Assembly: GCA_964035575.1 (NCBI GenBank)
Contig: OZ037864.1
Coordinates: 124,001 to 188,000 of the forward strand
DNA length: 64,000 nt
Direction: 5' to 3'
DNA from: Rhynchopus sp. YZ270_cl-10
Lineage: Eukaryota > Euglenozoa > Diplonemea > Diplonemida > Diplonemidae
A program made the translations under genes and the position numbers. This document shows positions 42,997 to 52,917 of the stretch, piece after piece. Each line of letters begins with the position of its first letter. The first letter of the stretch is position 1. Under the pieces are notes generated by a model. That model saw only the letters and a list, made by a program, of their open reading frames with translations, was not told the DNA's origin and ran no database searches.

Positions 42997-44133
42997 TCAG
43001 ACCTTCGCCGACTCCACAACACGATGCTTGCCCTTTCCGCTTCTGAAAGATTGAGGATTTTTTTTTTTTTTGAAAAAGACAAAAAAGCCATACCCATATG
43101 GATTGAACGCAGAAGAATCGACTGTAGGATCGCCGTAGACTGGGGGACGTTTCCTCTTCTGTTCTAGCGGTGCGAGGGTGGGCTCCATGGGGAGCTGTTT
43201 CTTGATGTTTGCTGTAGGGATCTCTGTGATGGGCGGCTTGGCTTCTGCCGGAGCACCACCGTCACCTGAAAGCGGGTTGTTGGCAGCTGCCTCCATGCTC
43301 TCCTTTAGCATGCGTTCCTTCTCCTCTTGGTCCATGAGCATTTGCCGGTTTGCTTCCTCCTGTGCTTTGCTCTCTGCCTGATTCTTCAAATAACACCGCA
43401 CCCCAAGAAAGAACAACAACAAAAACAATGTCAGCCCAACCAACAGACCAATAATCCCCACAGGCAACGCATCGTCATCCTCTGAATCCGCCTCCGGCGC
43501 TGGAGTGGGGTTCTGCGTTATGATGGGAGAGAAGATTGTGATGTGCGTCGCGCTCGCACCCCCATGCTTCCAAAAGGTTGTCTGCGGGACTGCGTCTTTT
43601 TCCGCCATCGCAGCCTTGAAGGCTGTGTCAACCGTGGTGTACATCGTGCGTCTCGTGTATCTTCCGGTGCTAAGGAGTGTCATAGTGAGTTCTATATTCC
43701 CGGTGGTCGGTAGCTGAGCAAGCGGAACGCTGGTGGAGGTGATCTGCTTGCCCGCAAACATCGTGCCGGTGATCCAATCCTTCAACTCCGCAGCGTCTGC
43801 GTCTGCCAGCTTATCAGCAGGTCCGAACCACTTCAACACCATGTTGATCTCCATCGAGGTGTCCAAGCATCCCGGTAAGTCGTCCCCTTCAGCGTACGGC
43901 CCGTCCGTCATTTTGCCAGTGTTCAGGCAGTTCACGGAATCGCAGTTTGAGGAGGTTCGGGACAGCTCGCAGCGGTCGCCGACGTTGATGCTGGTGGATG
44001 TGCCTGCACAGATGGTGTTGAGGGTGGCGCCGATCTCAGAGGCTCGTGCCTGGATGGCAGTGATGTCGCATGTGATGGCGTGGGTGGTGAGGATGAGTGA
44101 CGCAAACACTGCCACCTTGTGTGACAAAATCAT
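42997..44133 (-). CDS. Type I membrane protein, paired with the 49.3-kb gene
   Basis: 378 residues. Signal peptide (about 1-19, VAVFASLILTTHA), a cysteine-bearing ectodomain (CAGTSTSINVGDRCELS, SNCDSVNC, GCLD) with LKWFGPADK and STGRYTRRTMYTTVDTAFK, then a membrane helix (about 228-252, GIIGLLVGLTLFLLLFFLG) and a charged cytosolic tail with QEEANRQMLMDQEEKERM. The 49304-50263 product shares this layout and spaced motifs, so both belong to one surface or endomembrane family unknown to me. A 51-nt GTATGG-to-TTTCAG intron (43043-43093) is likely near the end: it removes a poly-lysine stretch coded by a 14-bp A-run and leaves 361 residues with the frame kept. A CT-rich tract ending CCCCTTAG lies 14 nt before the ATG. 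Confidence 0.8.
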   Translation of the reverse strand: MILSHKVAVFASLILTTHAITCDITAIQARASEIGATLNTICAGTSTSINVGDRCELSRTSSNCDSVNCLNTGKMTDGPYAEGDDLPGCLDTSMEINMVLKWFGPADKLADADAAELKDWITGTMFAGKQITSTSVPLAQLPTTGNIELTMTLLSTGRYTRRTMYTTVDTAFKAAMAEKDAVPQTTFWKHGGASATHITIFSPIITQNPTPAPEADSEDDDALPVGIIGLLVGLTLFLLLFFLGVRCYLKNQAESKAQEEANRQMLMDQEEKERMLKESMEAAANNPLSGDGGAPAEAKPPITEIPTANIKKQLPMEPTLAPLEQKRKRPPVYGDPTVDSSAFNPYGYGFFVFFKKKKNPQSFRSGKGKHRVVESAKV

Positions 44134-44165
44134 TGTGTGTTTTGTGCCTAAGGGGAAGGGGGAGA
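44134..44165 (-). promoter_or_regulatory. Pyrimidine tract and AG before the membrane-protein ATG
   Basis: CTCTCCCCCTTCCCCTTAG on the minus strand ends at 44148, then 14 nt to the ATG. Acceptor-like. Confidence 0.5.
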
Positions 44166-44219
44166 GGGGGCTATGTTGAGTGAAGTGTAACGGCGTGAAG
44201 AGAGGGGTTTAATGATGCA

Positions 44220-44680
44220 CTTCTGGGGCTAGCAGCCACTGCGAAGAAGGGTCAGATACATGCGAGAAGATGTGCGACGACAGACGCTGACAAAGCACCT
44301 GAAGCAAAAGTGTGCTTCCATGGAGATGATCAGCGGCCTCTGTGACAGCGCTTTAGGGTTTCGTGGGGGAACACAGATACACAAGGACAGTATTCTGCGG
44401 TACCGATCTGGGTGCTTGGGCGGGGACGATTGAGTTGCCTGAAAAGGCAGACGACACACATTTCTGCAGAAGAGCACTGTGTGCTGGGGATGGACGCTTT
44501 GCCGCTTTTCGGGACATAGAGAAAGTCCTCAGATTAAAATTGACTTCACGGGAGAAAGCGGTCGTACCTTTTCCTCTCAAGCGTGAAGTCGAGAACGTTG
44601 GTGCCAGAGACAGCAAGACACTGACGAGTTTTGCGCATTGATCATGCAGCGATTGGAAGCGGAGACCTGGCGCGAACATT
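44220..44680. other. GC-richer stretch with open frames but no recognised product
   Basis: Both strands have frames of about 90-108 codons here (for example 44353-44679 minus with an ATG). Composition is gene-like rather than homopolymeric. I see no domain and cannot tell a decayed gene from chance frames. Confidence 0.3.
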
Positions 44681-45310
44681 CAGGTGTGGCGTCGCACACC
44701 CGCTGGGATGGGGTTGAAGAACTGGTGGTTACTGGTGGTTGCTCTGCGTAGACACTTTGCGCACAGAGTGCAGCAAAGGAGAGCTTTTGTGGGAGGACAA
44801 AAGTGGTGAGTAAAGTGGGGGGGCATTTCTATATATTTTGTCGTGAATGAACAGAAGAAAGACTGTGTGAAAGTTACTTTATCATATCCTGCCGTCTCCT
44901 TTGTGGGCATAAGGTGGGGTGGACATATAGGAATAGGATGAACAGAAGAGGGGAAATGTGACAGACCAAAAGTAAAAAAAGAAAAGTTGGTAGTATCAGT
45001 CACCTTGAATAAAGAGGGGTGAACCTGAGGGGATGTGTCAACATTTAAAGTGTCGAAATACATTGGTACTTGGTTTTTGATTGAACGCAGCCAAAAAAAT
45101 GGGGTGTCCCCAACCCCGGTGAAATCCGGGCGAAATCGGGTGAAATCGGGCGAAATCGGGCAAAAACAGGGTTTTTTGGCTTCTGTGAGGGTTTGGCCCA
45201 GTAAAACACCCAGAAACCGCGCTTTTCGAGATTTCCGGGCTGGGTCTGGGTGAAATAAAAAAAAAATCGGCCACTTTCGTTGAGCAGAACCCCATTAGGT
45301 GACTCACTGT

Positions 45311-45723
45311 ACACAGTACACAGTACACAGTACACAGTACACAGTACACAGTACACAGTACACAGTACACAGTACACAGTACACAGTACACAGTACACAG
45401 TACACAGTACACAGTACACAGTACACAGTACACAGTACACAGTACACAGTACACAGTACACAGTACACAGTACACAGTACACAGTACACAGTACACAGTA
45501 CACAGTACACAGTACACAGTACACAGTACACAGTACACAGTACACAGTACACAGTACACAGTACACAGTACACAGTACACAGTACACAGTACACAGTACA
45601 CAGTACACAGTACACAGTACACAGTACACAGTACACAGTACACAGTACACAGTACACAGTACACAGTACACAGTACACAGTACACAGTACACAGTACACA
45701 GTACACAGTACACAGTACACAGT
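45311..45723. repeat. Heptamer minisatellite ACACAGT, 59 copies
   Basis: 413 bp of perfect 7-bp units. Long open frames on five of six phases (VYCVLCT, STQYTVH) are produced by the array. Flanks on both sides carry CGGGCGAAATCGGGTGAAAT-type repeats (45118-45165, 46008-46050), suggesting the array sits inside a mobile element. Confidence 0.97.
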
Positions 45724-45784
45724 TTGGGTGGGTATTGGCACAAACCATCGTAGGTACACGCGCCAATAACGTTCAACCCGCTCC

Positions 45785-45921
45785 TCCAGGCTGTTTCCTA
45801 ATTGTGGAAATTTTCCGGAAAATTCCGACATCTGGAAGCAAATATTTTCCCTGAAAAAAAGTGGGCTCCAAAACATGCCGCGATTGGCGTTTCCGGAATC
45901 CGTCCGCGCTGTGGTGGGGTC
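45785..45921 (-). repeat. Dispersed repeat R1, copy 2 (inverted)
   Basis: Reverse-complement match to 1198-1335, ending in GCGCTGTGGTGGGGTC. Confidence 0.7.
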
Positions 45922-46222
45922 ACTTTGCCGAAATGGCCAAGTTCTTGGTTTTGGTCAAACCCCGCCCAAGCTCCCCACCGCCAACCCAAAAAAAAGGAAT
46001 TTTTGAAATCCGGGCGAAATCGGGTGAAATCGGGCGAAATCGGGTGAAATTGGGTTCAGGTGGGCACAGGTGGGCCCAGGTGGGCTCTAGGGGGGCGATT
46101 GTGGGCTGGTCGCGGGACACCACAAAAAAGTTGCATAAATTTGATTTGGCGCAAAAGTAATTTTTTGTTTTGGGAAAATAGTCTCATAAAATAAACGTTT
46201 GCTTTTATGGTGTGGCTAAATC

Positions 46223-46269
46223 CAGTACAAAAACAGCACAAAAGAAGTACAAAAATTACACTTTATTTT
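46223..46269 (+). repeat. Direct repeat R3, copy 1
   Basis: AGTACAAAAA, AAAAGAAGTACAAAAATTAC, ACTTTATTTT; matched at 48180-48220. The two copies bracket the hAT element and R2. Confidence 0.75.
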
Positions 46270-46336
46270 GGGGGTGTTTTTCGCGAAAAATTATTTCCCT
46301 GTATAAACTTTTTGGGTCGGGGTCGGGGGGTCGGGG

Positions 46337-47512
46337 TATAGGTGTCAGTATTTGTATTTTGATGTATTTTGTGTATTTTGTATTTTGATGTATTTTTGTA
46401 TTTTGATGAGGGGCCCATCAAAATACATCAAAATACACTCACAATACACCTGCTAGTGATTTGACCCCAACACACCACAAACAAAATGCTATTCTTCAAC
46501 AATACACAGGGGGGGGGCCTGGGGGGGGGGGGGAAAGTTAATTTTGACTGGGAAAAGAAAATTGAAACCGCACCCCTACTCTTTTTTTTGTATTTTTGTG
46601 ATTTTTTAATACTCTGTAACCTCTACACGCTTTTACGGCAGGTAACCGGTTTGAGGTGATACTTCCGGACTGAGGAAGGGCATTCTTTTACTTTTTTAAT
46701 CTTTGTGTGTTTGTTTTTTTGTTGTAGTCTTTTGAAAAGATTAGGGGCTTGGCCGATAGAAGAGTGGTGGAAGATGGTGATGACACTTGCTCCGGTGGAG
46801 AGAGAGAGGGGGTAGTACAAGAGGGGGTCTCTGCTTGCGCCACTGGGGTTTAAGTACACGCGGATTGTGCCACATCAATGTGGGGTTGAGCGCTTTTTCA
46901 GCACCGCGGGAGGGTGTCTGAAGGCAAGCGCACGAAGATGTACGCACAAAAAGTGCACAAACTGGCTGCGCTCCACACCTACCTCAAAGCGAAGGTGGTG
47001 AACACGTGGTGGATGCCGAGTGAATTAGAGGATGTTGTGGTGGAAGTGTAGCATTCATGTTTGTTCACGTTTCCAAAAAACAAATTTACAAAAAAAGTGA
47101 AGTTGTAGTATGTGCAGACCAAAAAATTGCTTGTCTCCATCAGGCCCTCCAGGCTTTGTGCCCGAGTAGGTGCCACTGGGCTGTGTCTCCACACTTTCAC
47201 CTCAAACCGGTTACCTGCCGTAAAAGCGTGTAGAGGTTACAGAGTATTAAAAAATCACAAAAGTACAAAAAAAAAAAAAGTAGGGGCGGTTTCAATTTTT
47301 TTTTCCCAGTCAAAATTAGCTTTCCCCCCCCCCATTGTTGGTGTGTGTTGGGGTCAAACTGCTTTGTCTACGCATCTACTCAACGTCACGTATTTTGATG
47401 TATTTTTGGCATCAAAATACATCAAAATACATCAAAATACACGTGTATTTTGATGTATTTTGATGTATTTTGTGTATTCCAATGGGCTCCCATCAGAATA
47501 CTGACACCACTA
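46337..47512. mobile_element. hAT element with 8-bp target duplication
   Basis: 1176 bp. Ends TATAGGTGTCAGTATT and AATACTGACACCACTA; GGTCGGGG follows on each side (46329-46336, 47513-47520), though the flank is a GGTCGGGG-rich repeat so the duplication is not fully independent evidence. Long inner inverted repeats: TTTGATGTATTTTG clusters, GACCCCAACACACCA, and a roughly 110-bp arm including CTCTACACGCTTTTACGGCA and GGTAACCGGTTTGAGGTG. The interior keeps the end of a transposase. It lies within an older repeat containing R1, R2 and R3. Confidence 0.82.
46850..47045 (+). pseudogene. hAT transposase C-terminal dimerisation relic
   Basis: One frame reads VPHQCGVERFFSTAGG, the classic hAT SxxRxFSxAG block. 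After a one-base shift, TKMYAQKVHKLAALHTYLKA continues the dimerisation helices. The N-terminal and catalytic parts are missing from the element. Confidence 0.75.
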
Positions 47513-47589
47513 GGTCGGGGGGTCGGGGGGAAATTTTTTTTTTGGCCTACAAAAAATTGGGGAATTTTTTTTTCTTCTTCGATTATTGG

Positions 47590-47672
47590 GAGTCTGTGCG
47601 TGCTGTGATGGGGTCACTTTGCGCTGAGAAATGAGTATTTTTGACCTAAAATGCATGCATCAGTTTTTACAG
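47590..47672 (+). repeat. Dispersed repeat R2, copy 2
   Basis: Matches 22058-22136 with few differences. Confidence 0.8.
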
Positions 47673-47849
47673 GGCATTTTCAGGTTTAGTGTAAAATATG
47701 GTCAGTACTTGACCACTGAGGGTAAAGTGCAAAGTAAACATGGGGCAGCTTGTATAGCTGCGAACTTTGCTGCATGTTGTGACCCACCATTTTACGGACG
47801 GAGCTCGTAGAACCCAATGAGGAGTGAGAAAGAAGGATATGGCCAACGA

Positions 47850-48110
47850 AAAAAGTAGCGTACCGTGCGCCTGCGGCGCAAGATTGCAACCCACCCTTTC
47901 CCGTGACATAGTTCAGCAGCACAAATGTGCAAGTATAAGCGCAATTTTTTGAAATGTTGCGCACCTGGCTTCGCCAGAAACTTTCGTTCTAGCAAAATAC
48001 GAGATAAAATTTACAGAACTGACGATAATTACCAACGACAGTGCCAATTTATGTCGATATTTTTCAGAAATGTTGCGTACCGTGGCTTCGCCAGGAACTT
48101 TTGGGCCATG
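47850..48110 (+). repeat. Three hairpin boxes after TTGCG(T/C)ACC
   Basis: AGCGTACCGTGCGCCTGCGG (about 47860), TTGCGCACCTGGCTTCGCCA (about 47958) and TTGCGTACCGTGGCTTCGCC (about 48073). Each is a short self-complementary box after the same lead-in. The same unit occurs at about 1031 and, inverted, about 16810. Confidence 0.65.
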
Positions 48111-48179
48111 ACTTGGGGCGATTGGGAAAGTACGAATTGGTACCAAAAATAAAAAAACCCCCTTTTTTTGGGTATACAA

Positions 48180-48220
48180 AAAAAGTACAAAAGAAGTACA
48201 AAAATTACACTTTATTTTTG
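48180..48220 (+). repeat. Direct repeat R3, copy 2
   Basis: AAAGTACAAAAGAAGTAC then AAAAATTACACTTTATTTT. Followed by TTAGCCACACCA, which is inverted relative to TGGTGTGGCTAA beside copy 1. Confidence 0.75.
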
Positions 48221-48805
48221 GAGTTAGCCACACCATTTTATTATTTCTGGTTTCTAATGACACTTTGTGAAACAAAAATGGTGGATGTGTCGTTGGGTGG
48301 AAGGGTATTTGCGTGGGTTTGCGCAAAATAAAGAGAAAAAGGTGTGGTACTTATCGTCTTCTAATTGATGAACAGAAGCTGCAGGCTTCATTACCTTTTC
48401 AAGGACGACAGTGCGAACGCAACCGGACACGCGGCAGACGCAGGCACAAAAAACATACACAAGGAAGTTCGGAGGTGCCGTCTAGATCGACGAAAATGAA
48501 GAAATATTGTTGAGATCCTAAAAAAAAAACCTCACGTGAATAAGTAGTAGACTGCAGATTTAAAAAAAGAAACAATCCCGGAAGGCTAAAGTGTCCTGGG
48601 CGTGTCTGTGAGTGGCATCTCTCTGTTTCACCAGACGAATATTGACCACACTCGAGCATATGTGCAGAAAAGTAAGGCTGGGTGAATATCGGCCTCCCGG
48701 AGCCAAAAAGTTGAAAGATGCATATGGCCTCTACGTCTGAACGAATCTCCCTAACTACTTGGAACTGTTCCAATCAAAAACTAAAAGAGCAAGGTGGCTC
48801 AAGGT

Positions 48806-48834
48806 GGCTTAGCGGTCAGATGGACCGCTAAGCC
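48806..48834. repeat. 12-bp perfect hairpin
   Basis: GGCTTAGCGGTC pairs with GACCGCTAAGCC around a 5-nt loop. Preceded by two AAGGTGGCT units. It resembles a tRNA A-box string but lacks the rest of a tRNA. Confidence 0.75.
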
Positions 48835-49303
48835 TTGTCGACACACAACCCAGGCAAGGCTAGAAACACAACGCACACACCCCACTCTCGTCCCAAAAGA
48901 AACGCATCCCTTTGAGAATCGACCCCTTCCCCCCCGCAAACCACACCTCAGCAGCCTCATTGTCGGGCCTGCTAGCCTATCACAGTGAATGTAAGGCATA
49001 CGGTATATGGCTGCACTCACCCCGTTCTGGGGCTGCACACCTCTCTGGTCAGAGTAATTACGCAACAGAAGAGGATACGCTGCCTCGTGCTGCTCTCAAC
49101 TGCTCTCTATACACCGCACAACGTCGCAACGCCCCACTCACTGTGCTGCACCATGGAAGGTCAGTTTTCCATCCATAAATATGACTTCAAACACAACAGC
49201 TTGCCAAGCCTTGGTGGGGTGACTAGAACACCGGGGGGCCCGCAAACCATGATGTCCCTACCCACATCCATCGCGTTGCATCTGAAACAGAGAACCCTTG
49301 TAT

Positions 49304-50263
49304 TCAGACGACCTCCGAGTAGCCATTAGGCTCCCCCTCCATGGGTGGGAGCGCCTGCTGCGACATGGTAGGGTTGAGTGTCGGCGGCAGTGCCTCGCCC
49401 TTTAGGATGCACTCTGGGGCGAACCGCAGGACCGGCGACGGTGTGGCGGGCACGGTCGCTGCAGCAGACGGCGTGTCGCCCAGCCCTGCACCCTCACCCT
49501 CACCGAGCATCGCCTCACGCTGCTCCCTCTCACGCTCCCTCGCCACCTTCCCCTCCACCGCCCCCCTCCTCCACAAGCAAAACCCCAGCCACGCCAGCAC
49601 CACACACACCGACCCACCCACAATCCCCGCAACGACCCCCCAAGGGATGTCTCCATCCTCCGTCTCAGGCACAACCGGGGGCATTGGAGTAAAGTCTGGC
49701 GCAACGTACGCTGCACTGATCACCGACGCGCCTTCCCACTTTGTCACAAACAGGGAAGACGGGTTTGTATTCTCCCCATTCATCGTCGCCAGCACAAAGG
49801 TGGTGAAGCTGTGTGGTGTGTAGTAGCCGGTACTGTCAAGCTGGACACGAACCTCGTTGTTACCTTGAATGATATCGACGGTGCCGACGTAGGTAACGGT
49901 GGGCGAAAAGAGTTGCTGTAGGTAGGCACGTAGTTCGATGTATCGGTCGGCATTCAGCTGCGGGGTGGTCAGCCACTTCAGCAAAACCGAAACTCTTTGT
50001 GTCGAGGCAGTGCATGCAGGGAGTTGTGCAGGGTCCGATGCGACGTCGATAGAAGGTACCCACACCCCGCCACTGCACGCAACGGTGTCACAGTTGTACT
50101 CTGGCTTCGCAAGCACACAACGTGTCCCTTCACCAACGGTCGTGGAACCAAAGCAGTCTGCACTCAGCGAAGCGCTCAAATTCCGTGTCCGTTCGACAAT
50201 CCCCCCCACATCGCAGTCACCATTTACATACAGCAGGAACCAATACACTGTTAGGAGTCGCAT
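49304..50263 (-). CDS. Type I membrane protein, paralogue of the 43.0-kb gene
   Basis: 319 residues. Signal peptide (about 1-15, MRLLTVYWFLLYVNG), ectodomain with conserved cysteines (CFGSTTVGEGTRCVLA, YNCDTVAC, PACTAS), then VLLKWLTTPQ and LDSTGYYTPHSFTTFVLATM, which align with LKWFGP and LLSTGRYTRRTMYTTV of the other protein. Membrane helix about 205-228 (GVVAGIVGGSVCVVLAWLGFCLW), then a basic stop-transfer and a cytosolic tail with repeated RERERE and Pro/Ala segments. No catalytic motif is seen; a surface or vesicle receptor-like role is only a guess. No introns needed. ATTCAG lies 24 nt upstream of the ATG. The pair is separated by 5 kb of mobile DNA, consistent with an old tandem duplication. 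Confidence 0.8.
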   Translation of the reverse strand: MRLLTVYWFLLYVNGDCDVGGIVERTRNLSASLSADCFGSTTVGEGTRCVLAKPEYNCDTVACSGGVWVPSIDVASDPAQLPACTASTQRVSVLLKWLTTPQLNADRYIELRAYLQQLFSPTVTYVGTVDIIQGNNEVRVQLDSTGYYTPHSFTTFVLATMNGENTNPSSLFVTKWEGASVISAAYVAPDFTPMPPVVPETEDGDIPWGVVAGIVGGSVCVVLAWLGFCLWRRGAVEGKVAREREREQREAMLGEGEGAGLGDTPSAAATVPATPSPVLRFAPECILKGEALPPTLNPTMSQQALPPMEGEPNGYSEVV

Positions 50264-50708
50264 TGTGGGAATCCCCTTTGTACTTCCCTGAATGATTGGA
50301 TAGTGTCAAAATGTAGAAAAGGCTGTCTGTGCACGAAGATGGTGTTATGCATCTCAACAGGATGATGCAAACCGCAAGAAGACAGCGGGTTCCGTAAAAA
50401 ATGCGATGAAACCTCTAGGAACTACGTTAACCTCATACAATATAAACCACCCCCTTTTTTTATGCATCCAAAGACCTGCCTTTTTTGCTAAAAGAGATCT
50501 ACGTTTTCTATTCCCCTCCCCCCTCCTCCCTCTCCTCACAGTGTAAACTCTGAGACCGCAGGGAACTCACACCGCACATCTCTCACCCACCACCACCACC
50601 AACACCCCCTCCCAGGCAGGATCCCCCCCATCCCTGCACACGAGGCACACCCCCCCTCCTCCTTGCTCCTTTCCCCCCAAACAAAACTCTGTTTCCTCAC
50701 AGTATAAA

Positions 50709-52166
50709 CTATGAGGCAGCCACCCACCTACCACCTTCACCATCCTCCTCCCCCTCCCCCTCCTCCTCCTCCAATGGCATCTGCAGAAGCACCTCCGGGA
50801 AGCCTCTAAGCACCGCACTCGATTCCGGTGCTGGGAGGTGCGCACCTTCTACACGCGACCCTTCTTCACGTCGTAGGGTCGCGCGCCTTTGGGGAGTCTC
50901 ATTCTGCCCTAGCCCCGCCCATGAGAGCATCGCTGCAAGGGTGGTGCGCGAGAGGAGCATTGCAGAGAGGCCTTCTGCACGCTGTGCTGTGATGCTCCGC
51001 CGTGTTTGCTTCTCTTCTGATAGCAGCGCTGAGAGGGATAGGGCTGTAGAGCGTCGAGGAGGCTTGCGGGATGGATGGCATGGGCGGGGTTGTATACCAG
51101 AAGGTGCATCCGTAGGCGTTGTGTGAAGGAGTTGGTCTTCAGGAGAATGTTGTGCTGGTGTCGGTGAGGTGTCCACGTAGGTGTTGTTGTCCATATCATC
51201 GGATGGTCGGTACATAGTCTTCTCTAGCAGCATTTCGCGAAGGTTTTCTAAGGTGCTGTTAGCGGAGAAGGCAAGTCCTGGGCTGTCTGGGAAAACACAA
51301 TATTTTGCCGCCGTTTTGTCATTTTTAGAAATTTTCCTCGAATTTTGCAGGCGGGTCGTTTTGTATTGTGTTGTGTGCGATAACTTGCCACCATCAAATC
51401 CTTCCTTTACCGCATTATTCGAAAGATATGTGTCATTTCTCGTTTTACGTGAATTGATGATAGTAGGCTTTTTTTGTGTTCCTCCGATTCCTATATTCTG
51501 TCTCGCATGCTGTGCGATCCTCCTCTTTGCTTTGACATGCGCTGAGTCGGATTCCCTCCGTTTTGCCGCTTCTTCTTCTAACGCAACTGCGATCCATCTG
51601 GCCTTCTCCTTTTGCTTTGCTCTGACGTGCAGTGTTGTTCGTTTCTTTGCCCTCGCTACGCTCTCTGGGACTTCTTCCACCAGAACCTGAGGTTGCATCA
51701 CAACCTCCAAAGACCCTTGCAGCTTCTTTACACCCTTCGTGTCCAGAGTATTACTGCGAAGCATGGTGTGCATGATGTCACGTTGTTGAAGCATCGAGGC
51801 TGTAGCGTCCAATGGTGCAGATGGGGTAGGTGTCTTGCGGGTGGCAGTAGGCGGCTGTGGTGGTGGAGAGGTGAGGGTAGAGTGCCCGCAGGCAGTGGGG
51901 ACCCAGGTGGGGTTCTGTGTGAGGAGGTTGCGGATGCACTCTCGGCGTACTTTGTCGTGGGGGTTGCTGTTCTTGTCGCAGAGCTCTCTGCGGCGGCGGA
52001 CGACGTCGCAATACGCAAACGGCGGTGCTGTGCCGGTGATCTCGCAGTACCCTCGCGCAGCATCCTCCCACTCCCTGCGAGTGCCGATCCCCTGAAGCAC
52101 CTCTTCCACACCACCTTCATCCCGTCCACGAACCACCTCGTACAAAGCATCTGCAATGTCCGTCAT
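50709..52166 (-). CDS. Unrecognised 485-residue protein with basic helical middle
   Basis: Residues 1-90 are compact (ALYEVVRGRDEGGVEEVLQG, ARGYCEITG) and recall an annexin-type repeat in spacing, but without a clear calcium loop. A Pro/Thr linker follows. Residues about 165-215 are a basic helix (RAKKRTTLHVRAKQKEKARW), then a long polar region and SALLSEE, SAMLLSRTTLAAMLSW units, and an acidic glycine-rich end (EEEEGEGEEDGEGG). No signal peptide or membrane helix. Function unknown. The ATG at 52166 follows an A-run; AAATCAG lies 21 nt upstream. Confidence 0.65.
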   Translation of the reverse strand: MTDIADALYEVVRGRDEGGVEEVLQGIGTRREWEDAARGYCEITGTAPPFAYCDVVRRRRELCDKNSNPHDKVRRECIRNLLTQNPTWVPTACGHSTLTSPPPQPPTATRKTPTPSAPLDATASMLQQRDIMHTMLRSNTLDTKGVKKLQGSLEVVMQPQVLVEEVPESVARAKKRTTLHVRAKQKEKARWIAVALEEEAAKRRESDSAHVKAKRRIAQHARQNIGIGGTQKKPTIINSRKTRNDTYLSNNAVKEGFDGGKLSHTTQYKTTRLQNSRKISKNDKTAAKYCVFPDSPGLAFSANSTLENLREMLLEKTMYRPSDDMDNNTYVDTSPTPAQHSPEDQLLHTTPTDAPSGIQPRPCHPSRKPPRRSTALSLSALLSEEKQTRRSITAQRAEGLSAMLLSRTTLAAMLSWAGLGQNETPQRRATLRREEGSRVEGAHLPAPESSAVLRGFPEVLLQMPLEEEEGEGEEDGEGGRWVAAS

Positions 52167-52226
52167 TTTTTTTTTTGGGAAAGTTCGCTGATTTTGAGGT
52201 GTGGAGGGGGGGAAATGGTAGATTTA

Positions 52227-52277
52227 GGCAGTGATTGACCGTACGATGCTGGTCATACGGATGGAAGCACAAAAAAA
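52227..52277 (-). repeat. S4 short repeat, diverged
   Basis: GGCAGTGATTGACCGTACGA, TGCTGGTCATACGGATGG, AAGCACAAAA. Confidence 0.65.
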
Positions 52278-52871
52278 AGGGGGTTGGTGCATGTATTAAA
52301 AACTGGAAAAGGGTGTACCGTCTGGATAGTGCTTCTGATATAACAAAGTGACGACGCTGGGCAAGACAGTGTCCTGGTAACCTCTTTGCGGTGTTAGTTG
52401 TGTGTCATCTCTGATTTTGATGTTATACAGCATTATCTCTCTCCTGACCCATCCGCAAGAAAGTACAGATTCCGTACATTGTGAATAGAGTGGAAGAGGT
52501 GAGAGTGGGGGTGAAGAAAATAACATTTACTCTTTTTTTCTTTTTTTGAACATGGTAGAAGGTAGGGTCGTCCACGTCCCTCTCGTAACCCATTCCTCCC
52601 TATTTCCTCGCGCTTTGGGTGGAGGAAAAAAAAATGCACAAGGGGAGGGGGGGTCACACAACGGCGATTGATCTGTTTGGTTTTCTTTCTCTTTGATAAT
52701 CTTGATAACGGCCAGGCACCACGCCAGTTGGAGTAGGAGTACGTCGCTGCACACACAACAGGGGGGGTTTTAGAAGGACGCTCCTAAAGGTGTCTCATAA
52801 AGAAGACATGTTTCGTTCATTGAAAATCAAAAAATGTGTGTGAAGGAAGAAAAAAATGACGAAGGGAAAAG

Positions 52872-52917
52872 AGGTAAGATGGTGGGCCATTAAACCTCTC
52901 GTGCTAGGTCGATTTTG
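52872..52917 (-). repeat. S2 hairpin repeat, diverged
   Basis: GGTAAGATGGTGGGCC, ATTAAACCTCTCGTGCTAGG, TCGATTTTGAT. Confidence 0.6.

Noticed and set aside
45038-45876. Frames of 150-243 codons on both strands made of VYCVLCT or STQYTVH
   Set aside because: Produced by the 59-copy 7-bp array, which lacks stops in several phases.
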